Below, one piece after another: positions 1 to 12,348 of a stretch of 64,000 nucleotides of DNA (within the stretch, counting starts at the first letter, position 1; each line of letters opens with the position of its first letter). The position numbers and the translations under genes were made by a program. The stretch lies in contig JAILWY010000013.1 of assembly GCA_022113835.1 (NCBI GenBank), positions 16,230,001 to 16,294,000 of the forward strand. Reading direction: 5' to 3'. Origin of the DNA: Atopsyche davidsoni (taxonomy: Eukaryota > Arthropoda > Insecta > Trichoptera > Hydrobiosidae). Below the pieces are notes generated by a model. It did no database searches and was not told where the DNA came from. It saw only the letters and a program-made list of their open reading frames with translations.

Positions 1-1855
1 AACTTAAAAATCACGAATTAAAAAAAGGTGTAACGATACTACCGCTTCAATACAATATGACTCCTTTGACACATTTTAGTGATTTGCAAATAACGACAAA
101 AAATTCAAGCATTTTTATTCACATAGTAATATATTATTTTCATTTTTATATCGTTTATCTTTGGACTTATTGTTAACAAAATAAACTTATATGAGTAAAA
201 ATGCGGATGCAATAAATGTAGAAAAATCATATACACATTTATAGCCAAGAATATTTTCAATTTAATCAATATTTTAGCAAACATACCCTGTTTTCTAACT
301 AGCATGATAAAAATTCTCGCTCGAGAACACATTAGTCAAAATGACTACAGGATGCGTGGCGTTTTGCTTTCATATTTGTGTTTAATGTGTTGTATGCTGC
401 CTTTTCCCCCTTTTCGGGAACGCAGCACGTCTATGAATCCCTGCGGAGATCTTCCCCGCAGGGACCGAATTTCTTCCAGCTTCTTTTTTTTGTTTATATA
501 ATTTAAATTTTTAAAAGCTGTATGAAAAATAAACAAAGAAGATGACGCTGTCGGAGATGGAGGATTACCTGACAGTTTCTTGGCTCCGGTGGTAAAAAAA
601 AGGTGGGTGGCGAAAATCCTGGGATTTTTATTATTATTTCACTAGTGAACAGAATCAATAAAACATACAAAAATATCCGTGAAATATAAAACAAATTGAA
701 GCCAAATATATAATAGATTACAATAATTCTTGTTTATGAGCACTTTCGCTCTTTAAGGGCTTCTTCACACTCCAAAGAAACCATTGAATGGCAAAAGAGC
801 TCACACAAAAAAATAGTCGTAATTTCTTTAATTGTTCCTAAAATATGGCGTGTTACAAATTAAACTAGTCGGTCGTGGGTATTGAAAGGTGCTCAGCATA
901 GTAAAGCAATTTGCTGAGTTTTCGCGGAGTGAGTGCCGGCGTGCGGTGGCGGCGCAATACTCGCACGGTTGTGATATCTCTTGGAAACTTTGCTAATTCC
1001 ACTGTAACTCGACGCGACACCGCGGCCCGAGTCGAGGAATGCCGAGCTTTGCTCTGAAAGTTGCAAGAAGTCGCAAATCACAATTTACCGGCCCCCCCGC
1101 CCCCCCTGCAACCCCCTCCCCCTCGCCCCCGCGCCGGCTCTTCCGCCAGTTATCGATGACTCTCATTGACTTCGTTGACATCTCCTGCATGTATTCTTCC
1201 GTCTACATATTTTCAAAAGAACCTTTATTTTATAAGTATTGTTACGGTTTAGCAGTAGTTTGAAAAACGAACCACCCAGAACGTTAGCAAACAAAATAGG
1301 ATCGATGAAAGCGGACTCTCAAATGTTCTAGATGCATCGCCAAGCCGAGCCCCAGTGTTTGAATGGCCGTCGTCTGACGGCAGTCAGCGAGATTGTTAAT
1401 ATAAATATGTGTTGAAATAAATACTCTGTATGTGAATTAATTAATATAACTAGTGTGATATAAATACTCTTTTTATTATAGACGCGACCCGTTACAGTAT
1501 TATAACTATACGCCTAGTCCTTTCAACCACCAGAAAGGCTTTTAACAATAATATGTCAGTTTTTTTTAAAGTTTAGGTTACTTGTGTTATTTGAGGTTAT
1601 AAAAAAAAAAATTAAAAAGGGTTTTTCTGTTTATCTAATGTTTGATAGATCCATGTTGTTGATATTAATCTTGGGAATTAAGTTAGTGTATAATAATGAC
1701 GGCCCTATAATACTGTAAATAACTCTTTCTCGCTTTGTTTATTTTAGTGACACTGAATCAGTGAAATGAATATTCCAATGCTAATGAGACATGTTTAGCT
1801 TAACTGATTTTAGGTGTCTTCTGCTCATGGTGTAAGAATTGAGTACTATTATTTG
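1..1855. other. Non-coding AT-rich DNA with one GC island
   Basis: No convincing coding region; the open frames are short and lack similarity to anything I recognise. A GC- and CpG-rich island spans roughly 900-1160 and ends in a C-rich tract near 1090-1140. The rest is AT-rich unique-looking sequence. Function unknown; a regulatory role for the island is only a possibility. Confidence 0.6.
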
Positions 1856-2256
1856 ATGATAAATATCATATGAAATTCAATATTTTTGACAGAGAGTACT
1901 TGGTGGAATTCCATTTTAATATTTTTTAGTAAAATACTTGAGTGATTTTCCACATGTTCGTTTTTATTTGTGACCGGTTAATATAAAAACATTTGTTCAC
2001 AAAATTTGCAATTATATAGAATCCTCCACTTGTCAGGTACATTAAAATCACATTAGCCCTTACCACCTGACAATCATTCTCTCTCTTTCCAACAACCTCT
2101 CCCTCTAAAAATTGTTTACCTAATTGCTTATTATTATATAAAATCTCACTCTGTTTGATAATGCCAACGTGAAAGGTTGGCGAAACCGGTCACAAATAAA
2201 AACGAACATGTGGAAAATCACTCAAGTATTTTACTCAAAAATGATAAATATCATAT
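1856..2256 (+). mobile_element. Hairpin element, family H copy 1, with 16-bp flanking duplication
   Basis: Two 59-bp arms (1921-1979 and 2184-2242) are inverted complements with a single mismatch. They enclose about 200 bp. The element is bounded by the exact 16-bp direct repeat ATGATAAATATCATAT (1856-1871 and 2241-2256), which looks like a target-site duplication. The 5' part carries a family signature (GACAGAGAGTACTTGG, then TTCCATTTTAAT). The inner side of the 3' arm carries a small hairpin GCCAAC/GTTGGC followed by GAAACCGG. Related copies lie near 18.1, 22.7 and 58.1 kb, with fragments near 26.4 and 50.5 kb. No protein is encoded, so it is non-autonomous. The superfamily is uncertain; duplications of 15-16 bp suggest target-primed retroposition and not a cut-and-paste transposon, but this is inference. 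Confidence 0.75.
2155..2190 (+). other. Hammerhead-ribozyme-like core inside hairpin copy 1
   Basis: Reading the plus strand, TTGATAA (2155-2161) is followed by a 6-bp stem GCCAAC/GTTGGC (2163-2168 with 2176-2181) and then GAAA (2182-2185). The outer arms pair ACCGGTCAC (from 2185) with GTGACCGGT (ending 1978), leaving TT at the expected cleavage side. This is the order of a type III hammerhead (helix III, helix I loop, CUGANGA, helix II, GAAA, helix III). Two core bases differ from the consensus (C3 is U, G8 is A), so the copy is probably inactive, or the match is accidental. Confidence 0.3.
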
Positions 2257-5200
2257 ATCAACACTTAAAGATTTTACTAGAATAAATTTTTAAGTTCAAT
2301 TACAATTCAGTGTTGATTTCAACGAATCAGTGTTGACTGAATGCACAAGAAGAATAGAGTAATGACGTTGAGTGCAGTCAAATTTTAAAACAATTTATTC
2401 TCGGTTCACCAATTAAAATAGTGTCTAACATAATATAAAAATACAGCAACGCAATTGAGATGCTTTTCAAATAACAATTTCCAAAGGGGAGCTAACACAC
2501 TCGCTACACTCGGCGGCAGCCCGAAATAAAGTTAAGTTGCAAAAAAAAATCAGCGGCCGGGACTCGAGGAGTCCGACTGAAGCCGCCAGTTAGGCGCTAA
2601 GTTGATATTTAGCGCGCGGAAGCCGAAGAGAATATTTTTCTGTACTTGTTCGTCTCCCCACGGAGCAAAAGCACTCAAATCTATTAGGCCGCGCTCACCT
2701 CGGCGGGGGCACGCACGGCTGTATTATTTCTGCCCAGAAATAACATTTTCCTTTGCCATTTATTTTGCTTGGGCGCAATACAAGTTTGTAGGGTGGTAAT
2801 TTCACAATGAGTACGTGGATGGGCCTTCTCCCCCGCGGGGCTAGTTTGCCTCCCTTTCTTCTGCGCAGGAGACGGTGTGAGCTCGAAGCCACGTAATTAA
2901 AAATAATAAACGCTTCTTGAGCTTTCGTTGTCAGAGCATGCCTCATTGTTGTGATGTAAATTGCTGCAAAGATTTGTAAGGTGATAAATAAATAATAAAA
3001 TGCTCAGTTGTGGTTCAAAAGATCTAGAAATATGCGTAGTTTGTGAGTCACGGTGTCCCGAGGTTATTTCCAAGTTTCGTGCCAATCAACCTCGCAAACT
3101 CCACTGCCAGCAAAGTAAAAGGCAAACGGAAATAATGAGTCCTTCTTATGGTCTTTTTCATGTATTCTGTTCCGAGAAGCTCTCGCCTCCCCGCTGCATT
3201 CGGAGTTCCATAGACTTGCGGCTAAAATGTTTATTACTGAGAGTTTCCCACTCCTTTCGAGATATCATAATTAGACTCGGTAACAGACTCGCTCGAAGTG
3301 TGCTTTGCAGGGTGTGACACGTTTTCTCCCCCATTGTAGACCCCACTTCTCAAAGGGGGGATGTTGAGGCTCTTCTATCAAATTATCCGGGTGGGAATAC
3401 CTTTCTCCCACGGTTTGCAATAATACTAAAAATACTCGCATCCGACTTTATATACTCGATAAAACAAATTTCTTATATAAAAAAACTAAATCTAATATTA
3501 CAAAGTAGAATCGCACGCCTTCACTGCATGTTTGTTGAAATGAACGAAATAAAAATATATTATTCACGCTGTTCCTGAGCTATTCTTGAATATAATCTTC
3601 CGATAAATTCAGATTCCCTCCTCGGAGTCCCGGCTGAGGAGGAAACTTTGTCACTCTGAATTCAATTTGGAAAGGATTTTTTCTTGATCTTTCACTACTC
3701 AGTCAGGGCTGCAAAGCTTGGGAGAAGACGTTAGGAAAATAATATATTTAAAGTTTGAGTATAGTTTTAGTTAAATTGTTTTAGAGTGGAAATTCTTTCA
3801 ATATGTAATTTAGAGAATGACAATTTTGCAAGAATATTTTAAAATTGAAGTATTAGCAATTGACTTGAGACTTGGTGAAAAGAAAATTTGTAAAAGTAAA
3901 TTATATTATCATATACTTCTAAAGTCATATTATGAAGCGACAAGTTGTAGCAATATTGATTTGTTTGCTTTTGTCAACCGACCCAGCAGGCGAAACCTCG
4001 TCGTGTGTAAATATGTATTAATATATATTTTAAAATGTATTATTTTTTCAGCCCAATCCATCTCGGTAAGTAAACGCGATGAGTTAAAATGTTTTGGCTA
4101 GTTATTTTTATATGCATCCATATTGGCTCAGTGTTACAAAAGTGGTTGAAAAAATTTATCGATAAGATAAATAGACTTACACCCTATTTAATTATCATTC
4201 AATAACCTCAATAGGACTAGTAGCATAATTTTAATCGTTAGTTCATTAATTTTGAAGCTGAAAGTATTGTCTAATGTATGGCAGAGTTATAAACTTGAAA
4301 AAAATGAAGAAAAAAACCACCTCTGACACGGGTTTACTCTGATATTTCTAATTAAAAGAGTTTTAGAGATTTGACAAAACTGCTGTTGCTTTTGACCGCT
4401 CAATACATTGCCAGCTTATTAAATTATCTTCTTCTTGAATACAAAAAAACTACTAACTCTTCTCGATCATAGATAGTTTTTATAAAATTTGTTCCTGTAT
4501 AAAAGTAAAAATATTAAACCGACTAGAAATCTAGATTCAGATTAAGTTTGCCAAGAACACTAACGTCTGTTGATTTCTTAAAGTACAGCTTGTTTACAAA
4601 TACCACAAAACGTGAAGATAAATCAATTGCGTTTTTAAAATTATCTTTGTATTCAAATAGAAAATGCAAAATGTACAAAATTCTAAACGAAAAACGATAT
4701 TATGGGAAATTTTTGGGGAACAAAATTATTTGAACACTGAAGCTTCTTAAAAGTATTGCCAGATAAAAATCTAAGGTTGCCAAATTTAGGGAAATCGAAG
4801 TATCCAGTCCCTGCAGGAGGTCGGGCGCTGCTCTCGGGGGAATCTCATTTCTTTCGCATTTGCGTTGGCAGGGCTGCGGGGGGCGGGGCCGGGAGAGATC
4901 AAACTAAAATTATTATTATGGGGTCTACATCATCCCCAGTAATGCGCCCTAAAGTGTATTTTTAATCAATTACTTTATACAGCCTGCCGCAGAAAGGGAA
5001 GTCTCGGAGAAACTGATTGGTTGAGCATTTAAGGCTCGGTATTCAGTATAATGCTGAATATACTTTAGCAATAAATCAGTTGTAGGTTAAGTATACTGTA
5101 GATTCTAATTTTTATTTATCTTTTGCACACAACCTGTTTCGGTTCTAATCGAAACAATTAAATGTAAAAACAAAGTAAACTTTCACTCGAGAACATAAAG

Positions 5201-6142
5201 TTAGATGTAATAATTGTCTAACAGTATGCATCAATTAATATTGTAAGGATCACGGATTCTAGAATAAAGAAGCGTTATTTCAGCAATCAAGGATTTCGAG
5301 CAACCCCTCTGAGCAAGCGAGGAGCCAATATCCATGTAGTTTCAATTTGAGGTCATACCCTAAGTGATTCTGTCAAAAATCAATCTGGTTATTTGACAGT
5401 TTTCAGACATCTGATTATACGTATGGGTATATTATAACATAATCGATATGCAATCAAGGAACGAGCTTTTACTTACGTTTTTACTGATGAATTTATTTAA
5501 ACAAATTAGTATTATTTATGAATGAAATTGTTTTAACTATAATTGAGATACTAGGCAAGATAATTTCTTGTATTATTTGAAATATTTTTCAAACTTAAAT
5601 ATTAAAGAACTTTCAGTATTACTCGCATATTAGTTGTGGAAGTGAAGTTTTCTTTTATAGATTAATGAATGTATCGTGGAAGTTTTTGAAGCGAATACCG
5701 AGTAATTGAATAAGCAAGACATACAAGACTATGCGTCTTTCGAGCAAACTAAACAATATTGTACGAGATACGAGTATGTATTCAATATGCAGATACAAGA
5801 TCTGCCAAATGAATTTAACAAGTTTAATGTAAAAAATTACAATAATAATAGACTTTTAAATTAATCTTTTAGTGATTTTAAGAACTGGTCGCTAATTCAG
5901 AACTCAAATTATTGCATTTATCGCGGTGAAACTTTTAGCTAATATGTTATGTGAATGTATCAGTTATTAAATGTTTTGAAATTATCTTAAATTATTAAAT
6001 TTTCAATAACAAAAGTGTTTGTATGATACACAGTGTAAAATGTAAAAATAATAAATAAACACAACCTCAATCAATTAGCTAGGAAATGATTTTTTTCTAT
6101 TTATGTCAATGAAAAATTTAGCATAATATTTTGGATATTAAT
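2257..6142. other. Non-coding DNA with several GC islands
   Basis: Mostly AT-rich. GC-richer islands lie at about 2490-2620, 2690-2720, 2820-2890, 3160-3340 and 4800-4900. The open frames here do not look coding. Nothing else is recognised. Confidence 0.55.
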
Positions 6143-6180
6143 CAACGTTTCAGCTCTGATATTGAAGCCATTTTAAAACG
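6143..6180 (-). repeat. Degraded hammerhead-core-like / Penelope-like motif
   Basis: On the minus strand the stretch reads as AAAATGGCTTCAATATC followed by AGAGCTGAAACGTTG. It lines up with the better preserved plus-strand motif at 32,887 and with minus-strand relatives at 10.2 and 16.7 kb. The common form is CTGAAGA, a stem GGCTC/GAGCC, then GAAAC. This resembles the hammerhead core and the conserved end motif of Penelope-like retroelements as I know them. Only a fossil remains here. Confidence 0.35.
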
Positions 6181-6189
6181 ATGTAAAAT

Positions 6190-6490
6190 TCTCACCGCCA
6201 ATCAAATAACCCACCGACGACGCCCGCCCAAATCGGCTGCAACATACTAAATATATTCATGAGCTTTAAGCACTGCAATGGTTTCTCGCTAGAACAGGTC
6301 GCGTGATCTGGGAGGGTACTCGGAGCTGCTCGTAGGCATGCCGCGGTCCTTGTAGCAGATAAAGTTGTGCATCGTGAAACTTGTGCAATAACTTGCGCAA
6401 TATGTTCCGCGAATAACTCTGTCAATCGCCTGCTATGACGTCACCACCGCAGCCCATCCGAGACGCGAGGAGTTCCGGCCTTTGTTCCAC
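6190..6490. promoter_or_regulatory. GC island with a full CRE (TGACGTCA)
   Basis: A GC-rich island in AT-rich surroundings contains the palindrome TGACGTCA at 6436-6443, the consensus site for CREB/ATF-type bZIP factors. Identical octamers occur at 8281-8288 (inside another island) and 17,870-17,877. Three copies in the first 18 kb is only mildly more than chance, so a regulatory role is speculative. Confidence 0.25.
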
Positions 6491-6675
6491 CGGGGGAACG
6501 CATTCGACTTCGTATTAAGTAACAAAGGTATTGTTATCGGATTTAGTATTAGATAGTTTCTACTGAAATAATTCCATTTGTATTAAAAGTTAGGCTTAGA
6601 CAGTGAAAACTAAAAAAATACAAATAAATATGTTTGTAGATAATTCACCCTCATTAGGTTACCTGCGAAACGACG

Positions 6676-6866
6676 AGATTCGCTTTGTAAAACCCTCGAC
6701 ACCTGTAGCAATAATCGCGCCATCAACTTGCAGCTAGCCAATAACCTCCCTTTATTTAGAGTGCTTTTTTGTGGTTTTGTCTAAATTGTAGGAAGCTATT
6801 GGCTAGCTGCAAGTCGGTGGCGCGATTTGTTGCGCCGGGTGTAGAGGTTTTTACTGAGCGAGAATC
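6676..6866. mobile_element. Fold-back MITE-like element
   Basis: The left half (6676-6761) and right half (6780-6866) are imperfect inverted complements over about 85 bp, with a perfect core around TTGCAGCTAGCCAATA (from 6729) paired with its complement (6802-6816). The central spacer is short. There is no coding capacity. No target duplication is evident by eye. This is the typical shape of a miniature inverted-repeat or fold-back element. No second copy was seen in the window. Confidence 0.6.
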
Positions 6867-7073
6867 CTAGTTGATGTACATCACGTGTGTGTGTGTAACC
6901 GATGCGCCTAACATAGATACATTTTTGATTGCAAGCTTTTTGGTTGTTTCTATTCAAACTGGAAAGAAACGCATTTGCTCCATCCAGAGTCACGCTGGTT
7001 AGAGGGCTCGGGCGGAGAGTGAGTTCGACCCATCCTGCGCATAAAAAAAAAGAAGTTTTCTAATTATAAATAT

Positions 7074-7121
7074 GTCGGGTTTAGTATGTTTACAACATAT
7101 TGTAAACATACTAAACCCGAC
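7074..7121. repeat. Perfect 22-bp-arm hairpin
   Basis: Positions 7074-7095 are the exact reverse complement of 7100-7121, separated by the 4-base loop CATA. A perfect 22-bp inverted repeat in DNA of this size is not expected by chance. It sits just downstream of a short A-run. It could be a cruciform-forming site, the tip of a fold-back element, or a short hairpin transcript. Confidence 0.7.
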
Positions 7122-8332
7122 TCATTAAATATTTAACAACTTTTGGTAAAATATATAATAATAGGTAATTAATTACGGATTAAACTGAAATGTTTGAAAA
7201 AAATGTCGTATACATAGCATTTATATTTCAAACAAAAAAAAAAAATATTCCATTCTCTCGCAATATTCTATTTCACAGTATAATAATTTGACTAATATTA
7301 CATTTATAAAACCCATTATGCATAATTTTGAACAATCATTCTCATCTCTTGAGCAATTATTTACTTTAATATTCAAAATGAATCTATCTTTTGTTAGCTC
7401 TTCTTTGTTTTATTTTAGAGCAAAAGCAGACGCTGTTCGACCATTAAACGTTCATGTACATTTACTACATTAATAAAATGCTTTTTAGAGATACAATAAA
7501 TTTTCAATTTATATTAAAAATTTAAATAAAACAAAAAAATCACACAATATAGTTTATTATACTTTCGAAGAATTGTACAATTAATTAATTTTGTAAAATT
7601 TACTTGATACGTGGAGTACAATTTTTATTATAATGTAAGTAAAATGAAATATAGTATCTGCCGGGGAAAAGTTGGATTTGAAAAATAAAACTATGTATGA
7701 ACACAAAAAAACTATAATAAAATAAATATTATAAAATTAATGATGAACGAATCCAGGGTTGTGGTTTGATGTAGAAATCTTAGAGGACTTTTAAAAAGGA
7801 ATTACTGCTCATGAAAGGTTCACCCTGGCGGGGCTTCTCGCCTGAAGCCGCCTTCAAGATGGTATTTACTGAAAGCTCTTTGAATCTTCCGCCCCGTTGG
7901 CCGAGGGAGGCAAATGTGAGATTTTTTGTAAGTCTTCTTATGAGAAGAGACGCGAGAGCTTACCCGTTAATTAAAATATTACAAATATACTAACAGGATT
8001 TTAAACAGAAAGTATACATATTTTAATCACAATTATTGCATGTCGCAAATAAACTGACGCGTGGAATTAGACTTTGCCCCAAGCACGCCAACAATTATTT
8101 CTGTAAAGAATATAAAACAAACATTTTATAGATCACTACACTAAAAAATTTAAACGTTCAACTCTGCGATCTAAGAGAGTCGTGTAGTAATCTTTCCATT
8201 TTACCAAAAGCTCTTTAAAAATTGGTGTTGGTTTTTGATTTGGGCGGGTCGGGTCCTCGGCCAGGGTGCGTCAGGGCGCGTGACGTCATCCCGAGCTCTG
8301 CGGCCAGTAAGCTCGCTGTCGCGGGCGGACTC

Positions 8333-8401
8333 GCCCCTGCCCACCCCTGCCCACCCCTGCCCGCCCCTGCCCGCCCCTGCCCGCCCCTGCCCGCCCCGCC
8401 G
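8333..8401. repeat. 10-bp GC-rich minisatellite
   Basis: About six tandem copies of the decamer CCCCTGCCCR, with A in the early units and G in the later ones. It lies inside a GC island that also contains a CRE octamer at 8281-8288. The apparent proline/alanine-rich open frames here are by-products of the repeat. Confidence 0.85.
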
Positions 8402-10228
8402 AGCCCCCAGATTATATGAAAATGAGCTTTCTGACAGGCGACGGGATATCTGAGGACACACCACGACAGAATAATGGTGTTATGATTTGTTATAAAATTA
8501 AATCGAGAAGCAAATTATTAGTTACATTAAATGAATTTATAGTTTTCATCTGTTTACCTGGAAACATTTTTCAATAGAATACACTTGAATTGAAAATACA
8601 CTTTTGGTATTCTTGAAACTAAAATAAAATAAACGAGGAAATGAATATTTAAAAATTAAGAATTAAAGCCCTCAGATGTGTTGTAAAAAACCAAACTCAC
8701 GAGGAACACCTACTAAAACAAAATCTTTCATTGCACAATGTGCAGTTTGTATAGGAGAATTCTGCTACGAGGAAATTTTCAAATCGTGAAAAAAATTTAT
8801 TAAACTCATAAATTAAAATTTTTATAATTTTTAAAACACCAAAATTATTCAATATTTTCTTTTGAATCATATTTTCTCTCTGAGGTTTCAATAATAATAT
8901 TTATTAAAAATACTAAAAATTCAAATGATTTTTTAATAAAAAATAATAAAAAAACTCCCCTTCCCTATCAAGGTGTGTATTGTTTGTCTATATTTCTTCC
9001 CAAGTTTGTATCTTTCCGCAGTGAAAGAACTTAAGTCTCGTCACAACAAACGTTCAAAAGAAATAGATCGAATAAGCCGCACTATATTTCAAACGTCAAA
9101 AAACAAAAAAAAAAAACAAATTTAAATCCCATTCCTTGGGAAGTTTATATCCGGCTTTCTAAATATGCTTTCGAAATCAAACCCGAGACCCTGAAAGGGT
9201 GGACTCCGCAGCACAAGACGGAGGATGGGGGCTGGCCGAGGAGGCTTCCACCGAGCTGGAGCAGGGCGGGGATGAAGCCAGGGCGGGGCCGAGGGAGCAA
9301 CTGTTCGGGCGAAATAGGGTTTTTCAATCACTTCAAGAAAAAAAAATATAGTTTTAGATGATTCGTATTAAATATAAAAAAATATACATTTGATATCATT
9401 ATTCTAGAACAGATAGTAATAAAAAAACTTTATTAATAATGGTTAATGTAAATAATGGGAAAACAACACACTTTTGAGTAAACGAAAATCCTTTGATCCA
9501 ACCCACACCTCCTGACAAGGTTGCGGAAAACAATAGATGTGGATTTAAACCACATTCAGGCATAGAAAATAAAAATAGAACTTGCTAGTTATATGAAGAA
9601 AACATTTAAAAAATGACATAGTCAAATTTTAATATTGTTTTATTCTGTATGTCTTCTAATCCAGAATTTGCATTGAATATGTTAGTGAGTACGTCTTACT
9701 GTAACAAGAAACTAAATACGATAAAGAAGGGTAGACGTTTGATATATAACAGACTCACTAGGCACCTTGTTTTGCTTCTGGCGCCGATATAAATATTTAA
9801 AAACCCTCTCAAGGCACAATCCCCGCAGCCTTGGAGTAATCCCCCGATGATGCCGCCAATAAGGGCGGGTCTCCGTTACCCTTCGCATCCCTCGAGGGTC
9901 GGAGCAAAACCCAAAGCTCAAATCCTGGGGCTTACGGCGCCCGAGAGTCCGCCAGGACCCGAGTCCGCGCTATTTGCATTCTCCGTGCCGGCGCGGGGAT
10001 TCCGCCACTCCTGGTCCCCGCCAGCTGCCCGGCCCGAGCCCTCTTCATCTCTGGAAGCTGGCATTTATTTCACTTTCTTTCAATATTACGCTATTGATCA
10101 TTATTCCTTAGATACACGAAATTGCAAAAATATGCCTTTAAAATGGGATATAAAATACACTATTCGGCTGCGACTGCGACACCGTTAAATTTATATTTTA
10201 AGAAATATGTTATGTTATGTTGCAGACT

Positions 10229-10262
10229 TGTTGGCCGTTGATATTGGAGTCATTTTCTAAGG
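10229..10262 (-). repeat. Hammerhead-core-like / Penelope-like motif, degraded
   Basis: The minus strand reads CCTTAGAAAATGACTCCAAT, then ATCAACGGCCAACAAGT. It aligns base by base with the motif copies at 6143 and 32,887, with the GAAAC box lost. It is a fossil of the same dispersed family. Confidence 0.3.
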
Positions 10263-11670
10263 TAAAAAGCTGACTTTTCTCCAGTTTTGTACTATTTAGA
10301 TAAATAAAAACAATAATTAGCTATTAAACTCTATATATAACATGATACCCAAATAAATTATTAAAAATTATCTACAATGATCTTTTTTATTTTTTTTAGT
10401 GTCGCTACACCTTAATATTGATGATAAATGAAAAAAAAAAAAATTTCAAATGAGCAATCAACATTTTGTAAAAACAAAAATTGATAAAAATCTATAAAAA
10501 AGAGATATATTAACTTTTAAAATAAGAGATTAAAAATCCCAGGTGGTGTGGTCCGGCAGAGCCCCTCGCGGGGTCCAGGGCGGAGTCTTTTTGTTCAGCA
10601 GCGCGGGATGAAAGATAGCGGCTTCTGCGAGGGTTGAAATCTGTCCTGATTATACTCTCAGGCGATTACGACTCTCTTCGACTCGGCGCTGTAATGCTAT
10701 GCATGAGATTGCGTGGGCTTTGTGCAAATTGTATTGGGGATAATATGCGTAAGTAAATTTAAAACTGCTGCCTGAGAAAGGCGTAAAAGTTTCAGTCGCA
10801 GATCCACACGAAGCGATGGACTTAACTCGAGACAAATACTTTTTACAATTTAATCAAGACACGCCTCGGCTTCGCAAATCACGTTATCCCATATAAATTA
10901 TGTGCGTTGCTTCTATTCAGAAAAAAACTATTTTTTTTATATAATGCTTGCTTTTTTGCACTTTTTTTTTAATCAATATTGAGCAATATTTTCGACGTTA
11001 TTCTTTCTACCATAAACTAGGATTCCGTTGCAATTTTAAAAGATTTTACTGTAACTTTTGTTACATCTTAAAATGGCAAAAGACTATTAAAAACATCAAA
11101 GTAGCAATAATAAAGCTATTTGTTTAAATATACCGTACCATAAAAGGAGGAGCATGATTTATATCTCTATTATATTTCTAAATAAGTCCATTACTGTGAC
11201 TAATAATCGATGTTGTGAAAAATTTCACTTGACTGCATTATGAAAGCAGCCAGGGAGCGTATTCAGCGCCGCGGGGTCGCGCTTTGCTCTTCAACAGTGA
11301 GAATTGTTGAACATATTTCGGATTCCGCGGAGCAAGTGAATTTATCCGAAGAGTTATTGAACTTCCGACCAATGCAATCGCCTTTTCCATTTTCATATGC
11401 GGAATTTATATATTCAGGGATGAAATTCGCACACAAGGCCAAAACGCCATTCAGTTTCTGCACTATTATCCTGATCCGCACTTTTTCAAGATTAAAAAAA
11501 ATATTGTGTGGAATGTGCATTATGAAATTATTTTCATATAAAATAAACCCAAAAAATGTGTATAGGATAAAGAAAGCTTTCAATTCACGTAAGTGAATTT
11601 AAAAATTAAGATCCAGTGCGATACAATGTAAACATTTTGAAAACTTTTATTATATTAACTATTTATAGTT

Positions 11671-11761
11671 GAAGCATGCTCCGGTCTGTCTCAGGCCTTT
11701 TTCATTTAAATCAAACATTACAATAACTGAAAAAAACCTGAAATAGACCGAAACATGTTTG
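11671..11761. repeat. Imperfect inverted repeat with GACCGAAAC motif
   Basis: The segment at about 11,671-11,702 (GCATGCTCCGGTCTGTCTCA and following) pairs imperfectly with 11,729-11,761, whose plus strand reads CCTGAAATAGACCGAAACAT. The CTGAA...GAAAC arrangement recalls the dispersed hammerhead-core-like motif found elsewhere in the window. Probably the end of a decayed retroelement. Confidence 0.4.
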
Positions 11762-12284
11762 AAATAAATTAATATAACTACTGGAAAAAAAACTAAATAA
11801 ATATTTTTAATTTGTGTTTTTTAAAGACAATACATTCATAAAATTACTGTCCTGCCCACGGAGAATATAGTCCAGATTCTATTTGTTTCATAAAAATTAA
11901 TTTCAACATTTTTGTAAATTATTTAAAAAATAATAAAGTCTAATTTTGTAAACAAAACATACTAAATACATTTCAAAAATCATACACGTTAAAACATATT
12001 TTTACTCCCGTGTTTTATTTTAGTTTAAGTACAGAGATGTAAAATGATATAGTGAAAAACAAATTTTCCAGTAAAAATAGCAATTGTTAAATTATACTCA
12101 ATAATTTTTATAAGTTATCAAATGAAAATAAAAAATTCGTTGAAATAATTTACGCCTGTCATGTAACTACACGTGCTTAATATGGCTCACATTTCACATC
12201 CCGTAGACCGCACGTGTCTGTTTTGAGAGTTGCGTCCCATTTTATTTTTTTCTACATATTATGTGGTCAACAACACCGGCCTGG

Positions 12285-12348
12285 GAGTTAATTAAAGTGG
12301 GCAAAATTAACCGCCTCGCCCGGGTTTGAGTCCCTGGTAGAACGATTA
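12285..12348 (+). repeat. Possible tRNA-derived SINE fragment
   Basis: GCCCGGGTTTGAGTCCCTGG resembles a tRNA T-arm with a degenerate Pol III B-box. The preceding 50 bases could be a decayed tRNA body, but no clean A-box or cloverleaf is visible. Weak call. Confidence 0.2.

Noticed and set aside
3000..3317. 105-codon plus-strand open frame
   Set aside because: Cysteine-containing, but without a recognisable spacing pattern; likely chance in a GC-richer patch.
5035..5075. Resemblance to a Hox-cluster microRNA (TTCAGTATAATGCTGAATATAC)
   Set aside because: Only a 7-bp stem and partial seed-like similarity; it does not match the microRNA I had in mind over its length.
6985..7052. tRNA-like B-box GAGTTCGACCC followed by an A-run
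   Set aside because: No A-box or stems could be drawn; a SINE tail is possible but too weak to list.
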